A stretch of 64,000 bases of DNA from Acanthosepion esculentum (Eukaryota; Mollusca; Cephalopoda; Sepiida; Sepiidae). Shown piece by piece: positions 34,323 through 43,717 of the stretch. A model generated the notes under the pieces. That model worked only from the letters and a program-made list of their open reading frames with translations. It was not told the origin of the DNA and did no database searches. The translations under genes were made by a program, and so were the position numbers. Each line of letters starts with the position of its first letter. Within the stretch, counting starts at the first letter, position 1. The stretch is taken from NCBI GenBank assembly GCA_964036315.1, contig OZ038492.1, forward strand, positions 40,565,853-40,629,852, given 5' to 3'.

Positions 34323-34325
<3 letters not shown>
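33722..34325. repeat. TA-rich block bounded by an exact 34-bp direct repeat
   Basis: AGATTCTGTTATAGAAAAAC and the following 14 bases occur identically at 33722-33755 and 34292-34325. Between them are about 250 bp of interrupted TA tracts and a segment with GGTCTACTAGACC (34195-34207) next to TTTC and TCTTCAGG on its two sides. Confidence 0.75.
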
Positions 34326-34389
<64 letters not shown>

Positions 34390-34437
34390 CAAGTCTTGTG
34401 TCTATCGTCACACACACACACAGAAACACACACACAC

Positions 34438-34495
<58 letters not shown>
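34326..34495. repeat. (TA)n-(CA)n compound tracts
   Basis: Two TA blocks enclose GTCTTGTGTCTATCGTCACAC, a near reverse complement of GACGATTGACACAAGACTA at 34271. The sequence at 34496-34894 is unassigned apart from an S4 tail-like ACTAAAAATAATGTTTATAG near 34623. Confidence 0.85.
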
Positions 34496-34894
34496 CATTA
34501 CATTGATTCCTTTTGGAGGCACAATTTTTTGTAAGTAGGACTTCTCAATTTAGGCCAGTTGTTATTAATTTCACTGTTTAATAAAATAAAAACCATGATA
34601 CCAACTCAAACATGTGTAATCTACTAAAAATAATGTTTATAGTAATATGAAATAATGTTAGTGTAATGACAAAAGTATGCAGTTGTCGGCTTTAAGAAAG
34701 CTTTATTTATTCAAGGTTCATATTTTCTTTACACACTTTTATCTTTCATTCTGATCTGAAGAATCAGAGTCAAACAGATGGCAGCAAAACACATCATTTT
34801 AAAGCTTTTACACTTTGTCTTATCATCTCCACTTTTGTTTCAGACTCTATTATGCAACACACACACACACACATACATAACTGTTCACTTTTTA

Positions 34895-35045
34895 TAAGAA
34901 CTGGGTTCGAATCTCACCATGCTCAATTTTTCAGTAAGGTGGTGATATCATATTATTTACATAGAGATGCGATTCCAGTGTGTGATATCTTTTGGAAAGT
35001 GCTTGAAACCATACTATGAGTTGACACAAGACTTTTCCGTGAAAT
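34895..35045 (+). mobile_element. S3 SINE head fragment
   Basis: GGGTTCGAATCTCACCATG (B-box), then TTTTTCAGTAAGGTGGTGAT and CATACTATGAGTTGACACAA correspond to the first half of the family. The second half is absent. Confidence 0.7.
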
Positions 35046-35255
35046 TGATTAGACAATACTTCCAAGACGAGATTGTGGAAAAAGTCCTGAGACAGCCACG
35101 AGTTACTTCACCTTCACAAGTAGTATCAGCAAAGCTGCTGCTTCAATTATCAGATTTGACCAGATTCACAGACATTATATCTATTATCACACATATATTT
35201 ATATTATTTTTCACTTTGTTACCTGGACTGTGGGACAGATTTATCAATTATAAAA

Positions 35256-35337
35256 TTTAACCATTAAAATCTCAATTTAACCATTAAAATCTCTATTTAA
35301 CCATTAAAATCTCAATTTAACCATTAAAATCTCAAAA
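35256..35337. repeat. Tandem repeat, four copies of a 20-bp unit
   Basis: TTTAACCATTAAAATCTCAA is repeated four times with one substitution (CTCTA in the second copy). Confidence 0.95.
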
Positions 35338-35924
35338 CAAAATAAGAAACTATAAACCAATGATAAAACAAATAAATATTTAGGGAAAAGGATATATATA
35401 TATATATATATATATATTTATGTGTCTTGTAGAGAATTTTAAGATATTCTATTTTTTTTTAAGCTTTCATATTTTCAGACATTATTTATTAATTCTGCCT
35501 GATTTCAGGACATTCTCCAAAGTCTTGGAGTGCATTTCCCAAATCAAAATTGGCTTTGAGCCAGACATATGAAAGGCACTTTGCCATTGTGCTACTTTCT
35601 TTCACTTCCTGTGCATGAATTGTGCACTCTGCAAGAGATATGTCAAGGGTTCTGTAGTGGCTTAGCCAAAAAGGTCATTACCTCTTTAACCCAGGTACCA
35701 GAGAATTTCCAATATTCCATCAAAGCAAATAGAAATACTAGAGAGTGCTGAAAAGTACTCGGCCTAACCAAGAAGCACTTTCAATAAAAGAATTAATGCA
35801 ACGTATACTTTTATTTTAATATATGCGAGTATCCCACTTATCTATCAAAGAACTTCTGGTAATGACCACTAAATGGCATTGGTCAGTACCAAGATAGATA
35901 AGCATTTAATTATATGAGATGTTG
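35338..35924. other. Gene-free stretch
   Basis: A short TA tract lies at 35393-35416. The 60-codon frame at 35569-35751 has no recognisable motif. Confidence 0.4.
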
Positions 35925-36180
35925 TAAACTTGGATGAACAGGTGGTGTAATGGCTAACAGCTTGATACTGAAAATCAGTAGCCAAGTTCCAATTCCAGTT
36001 GGGTTCATTATATTCACTTATGCACAAAATGCATCTTCTCCCTCCAGCTATGGGTTAATTAGTAGGACTTGTATCAGTCAGTCATTATTATCTCCAAAAT
36101 AAAAATTCTCATAACCTAAAAATATTTCCTGGTTTTAAATAACCTGCTAATGTTCGATAAACCATAAAAAAACAAACTAG
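35925..36180 (+). mobile_element. S2 SINE with residual 5S end
   Basis: GATGTTGTAAACTTGG (5S end, compare GGTGCTGTAAGCTTGG) directly precedes GGTGGTGTAATGGCTAACAG and a CAAGTTCCAATTCCAGTTGG B-box-like segment. Then come TATGGGTTAATTAGTAGGAC and the tail TTTTAAATAACCTGC...TCGATAAACC. Confidence 0.8.
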
Positions 36181-36339
36181 TGAGGTGGCATAACCAAAGT
36201 ACTATATAAGTAAAGCATGCAAATGTTTTCTTTTTTCTCATAGCCACAGCATGGCTTAAACATGGGACGTCTCTCATTTGCACTCTTGGGGTGCCTTTGG
36301 TCTCTTGTGAGCTACATGTCGCATTAAATTCATTTTTAT

Positions 36340-36500
36340 CATTATGCCCAAGCAAGGTGATAATGCCACTAGATTGTAGGGTGTTACAGGGAGTGAAAGA
36401 GAGTGAGAAAACTTCAGTGAGGAAAAGTGAGTTTAAGGCTTCAAAAAGACAGAAGATGGCTACTGATGTTGTATTTAAATCTTTGCATACAAATGCTGTA
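36340..36500 (-). mobile_element. 3' end of a LINE of family L-A
   Basis: GCCCAAGCAAGGTGATAATG and the following 'ttacagggagtgaaagagagtgag' match the 3' terminus of copies at 41165, 50141 and 59745. It continues to a short C-terminal coding remnant (FKYN codons near 36478). Only about 160 bp remain, a strong 5' truncation. Confidence 0.65.
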
Positions 36501-36889
36501 CGTTTGCTTAACTATACACATACATACCAAATAATTCTACTAAAATGTCTCACAATCATTCAACTGTACATATGTAAAATAAGGATATCTTTATATTCAC
36601 TCCTTTTTTGTCCTTTCTATTTAGTCTGTGTTAGCAATAAAATCTTTGTATGCAATTACTTGTATATTCATTCTTATACTTTCTTGTTTGAAGAAATTTC
36701 AATGCACTCACTAATAAACATAAAGTTACTACACTGACATTCTAACATTTGATTCATATTCTTAAGTAACCTCTTCAGATCAACTTTCATATAAATGTCA
36801 TGCATAGTCGAAACTCATTCAAATATCTTTAAACTCTCAGCTCTATACAACTGCTTTATCAGATCAATGGTTAAAGGCGGCTTTGAGCA
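36501..36889. other. Gene-free stretch
   Basis: No recognised gene or repeat. Confidence 0.4.
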
Positions 36890-37290
36890 AATGAAACCTT
36901 AAGTCTTAGCCAGGACCACGCTCTTTCAAAACCTTGTGGACTGGCGCTACAGAATCTCAAACAAAGAGCATTACCTAACAGCAGAAACCACATAACTTGA
37001 AGACTTGAAGCAACAACTAAAATGAATATGACATGTTACTCGAAGAATAAATAACAGCATTGACGTTCCACACTACTACGAACAAAAGGTTAGAAAGGAA
37101 ACACCCATCAATACTGGCAAGAATGATAACAGTGGATTTAAACAACCTATTTTTCTGAAATGCTTAAATAGAAAAATTTCATAAATTTCAACCCATATTA
37201 GGACTGGCTGTTTGGGCAAGTAATGTTGAATGTTTCCTGATAAGGAAATAGCTAATATTGCAATTACCAAATATATATCTTCAATAATTG
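36890..37290 (+). repeat. Unclassified repeat, family X
   Basis: CTTGTGGACTGGCGCTACAG (from 36941) is the reverse of the sequence near 23335. From 37075 to 37270 it matches 10160-10345, including AAATTTCAACC and TTTCCTGATAAGGAAATAGC. No protein is recognised. Confidence 0.55.
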
Positions 37291-37439
37291 ATAATTCCAC
37301 TAGAAATACATCTCTAAATCCAAAATCAAATTAAATAATAAAATTACATACTATAGCAAAATAAAGAGATAATCCTTCACACAGTCCAGATTAGAAGACC
37401 AGATCCGGCGAGACAGTCTACTTGGTAGACACCCAAGAC

Positions 37440-38463
37440 CAGTCATCGAATTCTTATTCTGACCGAAAGAACATAAACAATCAAAAGGATTCAAAGAAGT
37501 GCAGGCTGTGTGGCAAGAAGGTATCATCCACATCATTAGCGCTTGTACAGAAGCAATACAAGCGCTACCATAATAAAATAGCCCTGATGCCTCTGTAGGA
37601 AGTATTGACTTCAAGTTGACGAGTAATAATACCACCACATACCAGAGAAGGTGATCGAGAATGACCAAGTCACAATCTTGTGGAATTCCTATATCGAAAC
37701 AAATCGCGTCCTTGGAGCTACAGTCCTTGGTATGACGATAAACTACATCTGGTAGCAAGGCCTCTGCTCAGGGGTTTGAAGGTATAAGGAGCATGTAACC
37801 ACCTCTTAATTGCTGCTGTTACCAGGTTATCGCAGACTCGGGGTAATAGCAACTGCTAGGGTCCCACCTATGGGCAAACAGTGAATATCTTAACAAAATT
37901 ATATAATAAAGTTGCCAACAATAGATGTTTGGAGTAAAATTACCAGTACTACATTTATTGCAAAATGACCAACAATACATTCTGAAGGCATACAATTACG
38001 TTCACAATATATTTAGTTGAAGCCATAAAATTGTGTTAAAAAATATTTAGATTTCGGCATTAAATAACCCAGAGAAATTAATATGCCACTAAATAAAATC
38101 CACCAGAACCCACCACCTTGGAGCCACTATACATCAGCATCTTTTAGAAAAAAAGAAAATACCTCCTCGTTGACGTGACTGTTCTTGGTTGCCATAATAG
38201 CAAGGTCGAAGAAACTGAGAAGCTCATGAAATACACGGACCTCCAGATTGAAGTTGCTAGAAAGTAGGACATTCAGGCCGTTATTGTCCTAGTTAACATG
38301 GAGACGTTGCCGTCTATAGCTCGTAACCTAAAGTTCTATATTAAGAAAATCGGAATAAAGCATAGTATCCCATCGCTTCGGAGGTCTACGTCGTCCGGTA
38401 TTGTAGATATCCTGCGAAATGTACTGTCTGAAACCGTTCACCTTGATATACATCAACCATAAC
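37440..38463 (+). pseudogene. LINE of R2/R4 type: CCHC motif and restriction-like endonuclease remnant
   Basis: Frames read KKCRLCGKK, then LVQKQYKRYHNKIAL, a cysteine-histidine motif like the one before the endonuclease of site-preferring LINEs. Next come PEKVIENDQVTILWNSYIET and, after an interruption of about 440 bp, VDVTVLGCHNSKVEETEKLM, KYTDLQIEVARK, a stop at about 38247, then RNLKFYIKKIGIKHSIPSLR and RSTSSGIVDILRNVLS. The RPD aspartate region of the nuclease falls in the interrupted part. The frame ends at about 38463, shortly before (AAT)n. The RT itself is not present. Confidence 0.65.
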
Positions 38464-38495
38464 ACAAGATGTCTGGTCAAAAACAAAAATCAGGC

Positions 38496-38498
<3 letters not shown>

Positions 38499-38549
<51 letters not shown>
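38499..38549. repeat. (AAT)n tract, 3' of the R4-like LINE
   Basis: About 17 AAT units begin 36 bp after the LINE stop codon. They are either its tail or its insertion target. Confidence 0.9.
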
Positions 38550-38550
<1 letters not shown>

Positions 38551-39394
38551 TAAATGGAGAGACCCGCTCTGTGTGGCGTCTTGATATTAAAATTCTAAAA
38601 ATCAAGAATATCAGTAAATCATAGAGCTGTCAGGCTATTTGTTGGCTTACATTCAGTGCATTATACAGACAATGGCTTTTGGACAAATGCCCAGGTCTTT
38701 ATTCCTTTCAGGTAGAAAGGGGTTCTGCGTCTCAGAAATGGCCGTTGTGAAGTCTGGGAAACTGAAGAATCAGTTTCCTGCATTAGCATAAACCTGGAAC
38801 AAAGGAAGAGCGTACGCAGTTGTGACAGGAAGTAAGTTCAGACAGAAAAATAGGTGCGGTCATTCAAAGAGACGGCTACTTTTGTGTGCCTGTGATTGCA
38901 CATGCGCGCGATAGAGGTTTCCAATTAAAAGGAAGAAAAGGACTATTGGTCCCGATAAATCCTTTTAAACGGATTGCATAAAAATGGATATTCCATAATT
39001 TTTATTCTGTTCCATTTAAACGGCTCTTCCTAGGGATACATATGATTATTTTGTTAAATTTTTCTTTGTATTTACCGTCTGATCGCTGGTTTTTGAAGTG
39101 ATATCATAAGTTAACAAGCATTATTATCATACAATACAAACTAATTACTAGCCATTACTTCTTCTCTTTTAATAAAAATTTCTACAAACAAAAATTTGGA
39201 TTACCGATGCGATCTCCTATAAGCGGTTTTCTTGCATGTCTAGTCTGGCCCATTGAAATACATCATACCTAAAAACTCCACTTACCTCAAGAACGAAGAA
39301 TCAAATATAGAATTATCACACGTGCGTGAATTAAACAACATCCTATCCTTCCTCCACTCACAGACACACATATATATATCTATCTATCTATATA
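38550..39394. other. Gene-free stretch
   Basis: No frame or repeat is recognised. A short TCTA/TA tract lies near 39370-39402. Confidence 0.4.
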
Positions 39395-39402
39395 TATATA
39401 TA

Positions 39403-39650
39403 TGATGTAATGGAATAACCAGTCACCCCCATGAATGATTACACTATATGTAGCAAGTACCTATAAAGTCAACCGTCTACGAGAGACAGAATGGAGGAGC
39501 GAGCGAGATGACGCAAGCACGTCCGACCTTCCAATTAGTGGCACTCACTACTAGATTTACCTGTGTGTATAACTGTACCGTATTTCATATTGTACTTGTG
39601 TACAATTAACCATTCTTCTAGTATCCCCCTCGTGTTAGCACGGAATATAA
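39403..39650 (+). mobile_element. Possible solo LTR
   Basis: A GC-richer segment begins TGTAATGGAATAACC and ends GGAATATAACA. It has the TG...CA form and a size (about 250 bp) seen for LTRs, but I find no clear target duplication, no TATA box and no partner LTR. It could equally be unique sequence. Confidence 0.3.
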
Positions 39651-39754
39651 CATTATATATGATATAACGATATATAATTTATATATTAACAAACAGTAGT
39701 TAGTAAAATAGTATGATAACTTGGAAAAAAGTTTTTGTCATGCGTTTCATCGGA

Positions 39755-39757
<3 letters not shown>

Positions 39758-39815
<58 letters not shown>
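39758..39815. repeat. (TA)n at the outer edge of a fold-back element
   Basis: Preceded by CGTTTCATCGGATGAA, whose reverse complement TTCATCCGATGAAACG has the CGATGA/GAAAC words, and followed immediately by the left arm of the fold-back element. Confidence 0.9.
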
Positions 39816-39820
<5 letters not shown>

Positions 39821-40319
39821 GAGACCACTTTAAGGTTCCATATAATAAATTATTTCACCACAGCCCTTTTAAAGGACCGCGGATCATCAGATTTTATTTC
39901 TAAAGGTTGAAACGAAAAATGAAAAGAAATTTAAAACATTTATGACGGGCAGCACTAAGTATATGTAAATTAACGAAGTGAGGAAGTGAAGCGGGGAGAG
40001 AGACATGATTGAGTTAGACGTAACATTTCTATTCTTTCAAATTTAAATTTTTAGAGGAAATCCAGACATTGACACATTAAATCGGTTAACTTAACGGAAG
40101 TTATATATTGATTTTTTTTAACTCAATCATGTCTCTCTCCCCCCTTCACTTCCTCACTTCGTTAATTTACATATACTTATTACTGCCCGTCATAAACGTG
40201 TAAATTTCTTTTCATTTTTCGTTTCAACATTTGGAAATAAAATCTGATGACCCGCGGTCCTTTAAAAGGGCTGTGGTGAAATAATTTATTATATGGAACC
40301 TTAAAGTTGTCTGTTTTTA
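39816..40319. mobile_element. Fold-back element with ~200-bp arms and hammerhead-like cores
   Basis: Arm 39816-40016 is reverse-complemented at 40119-40319 with only scattered differences, and the loop is about 102 bp. Each arm contains CTGATGA-(T/C)CCGCGGTCCTTT-AAAAGGGCTGTGGT-GAAA (minus strand 39853-39890, plus strand 40244-40281). The stem is 12 bp including three G-T pairs. After GAAA, AUAA-UUUA-UUAU gives a short second stem ending at a UA step. A pairing stem I is not visible. No protein is encoded. Confidence 0.8.
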
Positions 40320-40405
40320 TTTAAATTATTATCTCTGATTTACATTGAGCTCTCTGGATTTTATCCTCCTTGAGTCTACCCATACGGATTACCTAGTTTT
40401 TCGTA

Positions 40406-40459
<54 letters not shown>

Positions 40460-40620
40460 ACCCTTAATGTTGTCTGTTTTCTATTTAAATTGAATTAATA
40501 ATTGCTCTGATTTGACATCAAGCTCTCTGGATTACATCCTCCTTGAGATTATCCATACGGATTACCAAACGTTTCATTACTGATATATATATATATATAT
40601 TACTGATATATATATGGGCA
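40320..40620 (+). repeat. Direct duplication of the fold-back flank, each copy ending in (TA)n
   Basis: The segment from TATGGAACCTTAAAGTTGTC (40292) through AGCTCTCTGGATTTTATCCT to CATACGGATTACC recurs at about 40454-40566, with TATGGACCCTTAATGTTGTC and AGCTCTCTGGATTACATCCT. Both copies end in TA tracts (40411-40457 and 40588-40612). A shortened relative, GAGCTCTGCCTAGATTCTATCCTC, lies at 43616. Confidence 0.75.
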
Positions 40621-41164
40621 GCGGCCTTTTTTTCAAACATATTTGCTTGAATATAATAGACAAGGAAAATTTGATTTTTATTATCGAGTTTATCTAGTGT
40701 GCTTATTTCTTTCTGTTTGCTGGAGGTGAAGGCAGTTGTGGCATCCTACCAATTCTTAAAATTATCGACGCGCAGCGGATCGGCTGTTGGATTATCCAAA
40801 ATAATCTTGTATATTAATAGCCGATGCTCTAGGTAAAATGTTATTTACGCTACGCCAAGTGAAAAAAGAATGTTGCAAATCTTCTAATCATAAATTTGAT
40901 AGGTCTTCCATTGGATCATTGGGACTGTAGCGATTCAGTTCGGATGGGGCTATGAAACCATAACACAGCTGAAAACCCTAGAGGCAAAAAGCATCATACT
41001 GAACAGACTATGATGAGAAGAGAATTTCACTTTGGAAATATCTAAATAAATAAATAAATGTTTTCTATTAAATTATCAAAATCTTGGTTTGTTTCCTTTC
41101 TCAGATTGAAAGGAAAATAAGCAGGATATGTCCCTAAAGAATACCTTCTTTCTTTTCTTTTTAA
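40621..41164. other. Gene-free stretch
   Basis: No recognised gene. A short (AAAT)n-like run lies at 41044-41060. Confidence 0.4.
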
Positions 41165-42047
41165 GCATTTCACTCCAAGTAAGGCGGGAGTATCACTGTT
41201 TCGCAAGGGTTTACATAGAGTGAAGGTGTGCGAAAAAACTTGTGCAGGGTGAATGAAGAAAAGATAAAAGATGAACGGGGTTCAGAACATCAGAATATGG
41301 TGATTGGCTTTGCATTTAAATTTTTGAAGATTTTAGTTATCAGGGAATCAAGTAAACGGAAGGGAGTTCCGCAGGCGGCAAGTGAGAGTAAAGAAGCTGT
41401 TGGAGTAGAAGTGGCGGTTACATTTAACTATTTCAACAATAAAAGGGTGGGACCTACATGCCACTCTAGTAGCAGGCTTAAATTCATGTAGTCGAGGCAC
41501 CAGGGAAAAAAAGCCCGACAGAACAGTTGCCATGAAAATATTTGTAGAAAAGACAAAGGAAAGCCACATCACGTCTGTGAAAAATTGACTGAAGCCGAGA
41601 GGCCAAATCAGGATCGAATACATTGCGGATGCTTTCTGGGATTTTGTCAAAGACCTCAAGATAAACAGCAGAGGCACCAGACCAGATATGGCAACAATAC
41701 TCAATGCACGGACAAATGGTAGATTTGTAAATGTGCAAGATGTTCTCTGACGAGAAAAACCTTCTGGCATGACACAATGAGCCAACTTTCCTTGCAGCAG
41801 ATGCAGCTATTGATTCAATGTGCTTGTTCCACTTCAAGTCATTTGAAAGCGTGAGGCCAGGAAGGTGCAGTGAGACACTTTCCTGGAGTCTAGTATCAGC
41901 AATGCTAATGGCGGGCAGGGAATTATCTCTGTGATGGCAAAATGAGAACAGTTTCACTTTGGAGGCATTAAAATTTACAAGCCATTTCCTACCCCAGATT
42001 GAAGGTCCTATTCGAGAGCAGTGGTCAGATTCACTTTCTGCCTTCAT
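41165..42047 (-). pseudogene. Non-LTR retrotransposon (L-A): RT C-terminal half and 3' end
   Basis: The minus-strand frame from 42047 reads GRKWLVNFNASKVKLFSF, LPGLTLSNDLKWNKHIESI, ENILHIYKSTICPCIEYCCH, IWSGASAVYLEVFDKIP, RLQSIFHRRDVAFLCLFYK, then shifts frame near 41500 to LPRLHEFKPATRVACRSHPF and RLRNSLPF. The 3' end is at about 41165 (TCACTCCAAGTAAGGCGGG), matching the other three copies. The RT core with its YADD box is missing through 5' truncation. Upstream it is joined in frame to a PLE leader. Confidence 0.8.
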
Positions 42048-42165
42048 GAAACCGGTTCCTGGAAATGTAATATGGCACCACTGTGTGAGTGAGTGTAGAC
42101 ATTGTTCGTAATGTCTATTGTCCCAAGCGCTTTCGAACACTTCCTTAGCCATTTTCAAGGGGTTT
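42048..42165 (-). mobile_element. PLE leader fragment fused in frame to the LINE
   Basis: On the minus strand CCTTGAAAATGGCTAAGGAA then GTGTTCGAAAGCGCTTGG leads to AWDNRHYEQCLHSLTQW, homologous to 22080-22115 and 5139-5178. The frame stays open from an ATG at 42158 into the LINE for 224 codons in total, probably by chance. Confidence 0.65.
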
Positions 42166-42489
42166 GGTGTTAATTTCTTTTCCCGGTTGTCTTTGAAGAT
42201 GTCATTTTGCGATGCATATTGTATGATAGTAGCGTTTATTCCGAGCGCGGTGAAAGGAACGTGACTGGAATTTGACGTCCTATCTTTAAAAGGTTTACCC
42301 CTGGAAAAATATTAAAAATTTACATTAAATCCATGCTGAAAAGCATACTTATAAGTAATTAATATTTGAAGAGTACAAAGTTGTGAATAATTTTGTTTAT
42401 ATTTCAATGTTTATTTCCACCCTCAGGTTACCATTGCCAGTAGTTCTTGTTTTTGTCAGTACATAAATAACTGCATGTACACGTAATAG
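42166..42489. other. Gene-free stretch
   Basis: No recognised gene or repeat family. Confidence 0.4.
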
Positions 42490-43244
42490 TCATGGCGATA
42501 CAGTCTGCTTCTTCTATGTGCCAACTCCCTTCAGCACGTTAGTGATTATGGCTCTCCACAATTATCTGTTCTTTCTTGCTCTTAATAATTTTTTTTTATA
42601 TATCTCTTAAATCTATTTGCTCAAGCTCATTAGGTAGGTTATGCATTGTTTTCATGTCTCTCTTGCCTTCACTCTGTCCTGTGAGTATCAAATTTTCCAA
42701 GTCCTCTTTCCTCATTATGTGCCCCACCCAATTTCAACTGTCTCTTCTTGATGTTAAGTATGTGTCCTTTCTGCTTCCATTTCCTCTAAAACTTCGCCAT
42801 TGCTCACATGTTCGGTTCATGGTATTCTCAGTATCCTTCTGTAGAACCAGATTTCTGTAGCTTCAAGTCTCTTTATCTGTAATGGGATTGCCCAGGATTC
42901 ATTGCCATTTTAGAAGATTGATATTACGTAACTGTTCAGTACTCTCTTCTTTGTATCCAACGACATTTTCCTGTTTCTTAATACACTACTTAGCTTCTGG
43001 GGAACGTCTTTCGCTATCCCAATGCGTATTTAAATTTCAGTGCCATACTCTCCGTCCTCTGTTAAAAACATCCCATATATTTAAACTATCACACTTATTT
43101 GATTTTTGTTATCTCCAATTTGTAATTTGAATGTTGGTGGGGGTCTTCCTTTTGCTGACAGTCATGCATTCTGAGACCTTTTTCAAATTGATTGTTAGTC
43201 TTTTTTTCTTGCTTTCCTTCTGTAGGAATTCTTGTAGTTTCCAT

Positions 43245-43245
<1 letters not shown>
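42490..43245 (-). pseudogene. Non-LTR retrotransposon (L-B): RT C-terminal region and 3' end
   Basis: Minus-strand frames (several shifts) read [19 protein letters not shown] and an IWDVFNRGR-like line. Then come a KCRW/KRREYSTVT region, the QKSGSTEGYxEYHEPN.xAMAK region and LNIKKRQLKLGGAHNEERGL. The last corresponds to RKRQLKFLGRIMRKEGL in the copy at 49495. The 3' part near 42530-42560 (GGCTCTCCACAATTATCTG) matches GGCTCTCCACC near 49530. It is cut upstream by a (TA)n tract at 43246. Confidence 0.7.
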
Positions 43246-43340
<95 letters not shown>

Positions 43341-43387
43341 AGCTAAAATGAGAACAAATAGAGTATAATCCCACTTGCCGTAACATG

Positions 43388-43455
<68 letters not shown>
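43246..43455. repeat. Two long (TA)n tracts
   Basis: TA at about 43246-43338 and 43390-43455, with 50 bp of unique sequence between them. Confidence 0.95.
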
Positions 43456-43457
<2 letters not shown>

Positions 43458-43458
<1 letters not shown>

Positions 43459-43611
43459 AAAGGCTCAAACACTAATATTCCATGGTTATAATTTAATACA
43501 TTGGAGTCGTAATCACAATCCAAATCATCAGACCTACAAATTCAAAAAGCTGATGTAGTTCTATTGTGATTACGATCCCAATACCATGGAATATTAGTGT
43601 TAGAGCCTTTT
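43458..43611. repeat. Inverted repeat with a degraded CTGATGA core
   Basis: AAAAGGCTC.AACACTAATATT with CCATGG and GTAATCACAAT (43458-43519) is mirrored by 43563-43611. On the minus strand the loop side reads GTCTGATGATTTGGATTGTG, with the CTGATGA word, but GAAA is not in place. The left arm has about 13 extra bases. Confidence 0.7.
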
Positions 43612-43659
43612 AGTGAGCTCTGCCTAGATTCTATCCTCTTGGAAATTTATATATATTGA

Positions 43660-43662
43660 CCA

Positions 43663-43715
<53 letters not shown>
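43660..43715. repeat. (TA)n tract
   Basis: Follows a shortened copy of the 40320-type flank (GAGCTCTGCCTAGATTCTATCC). Confidence 0.95.

Positions 43716-43717
<2 letters not shown>

Noticed and set aside
36291..36737. 148-codon plus-strand frame as a host gene
   Set aside because: Its first part overlaps the antisense of a LINE 3' end shared with three other loci, and the rest is AT-rich with no motif.
37351..37758. 135-codon minus-strand frame
   Set aside because: The plus strand of the same region reads a LINE CCHC/endonuclease remnant with recognisable motifs, so this frame is a shadow.
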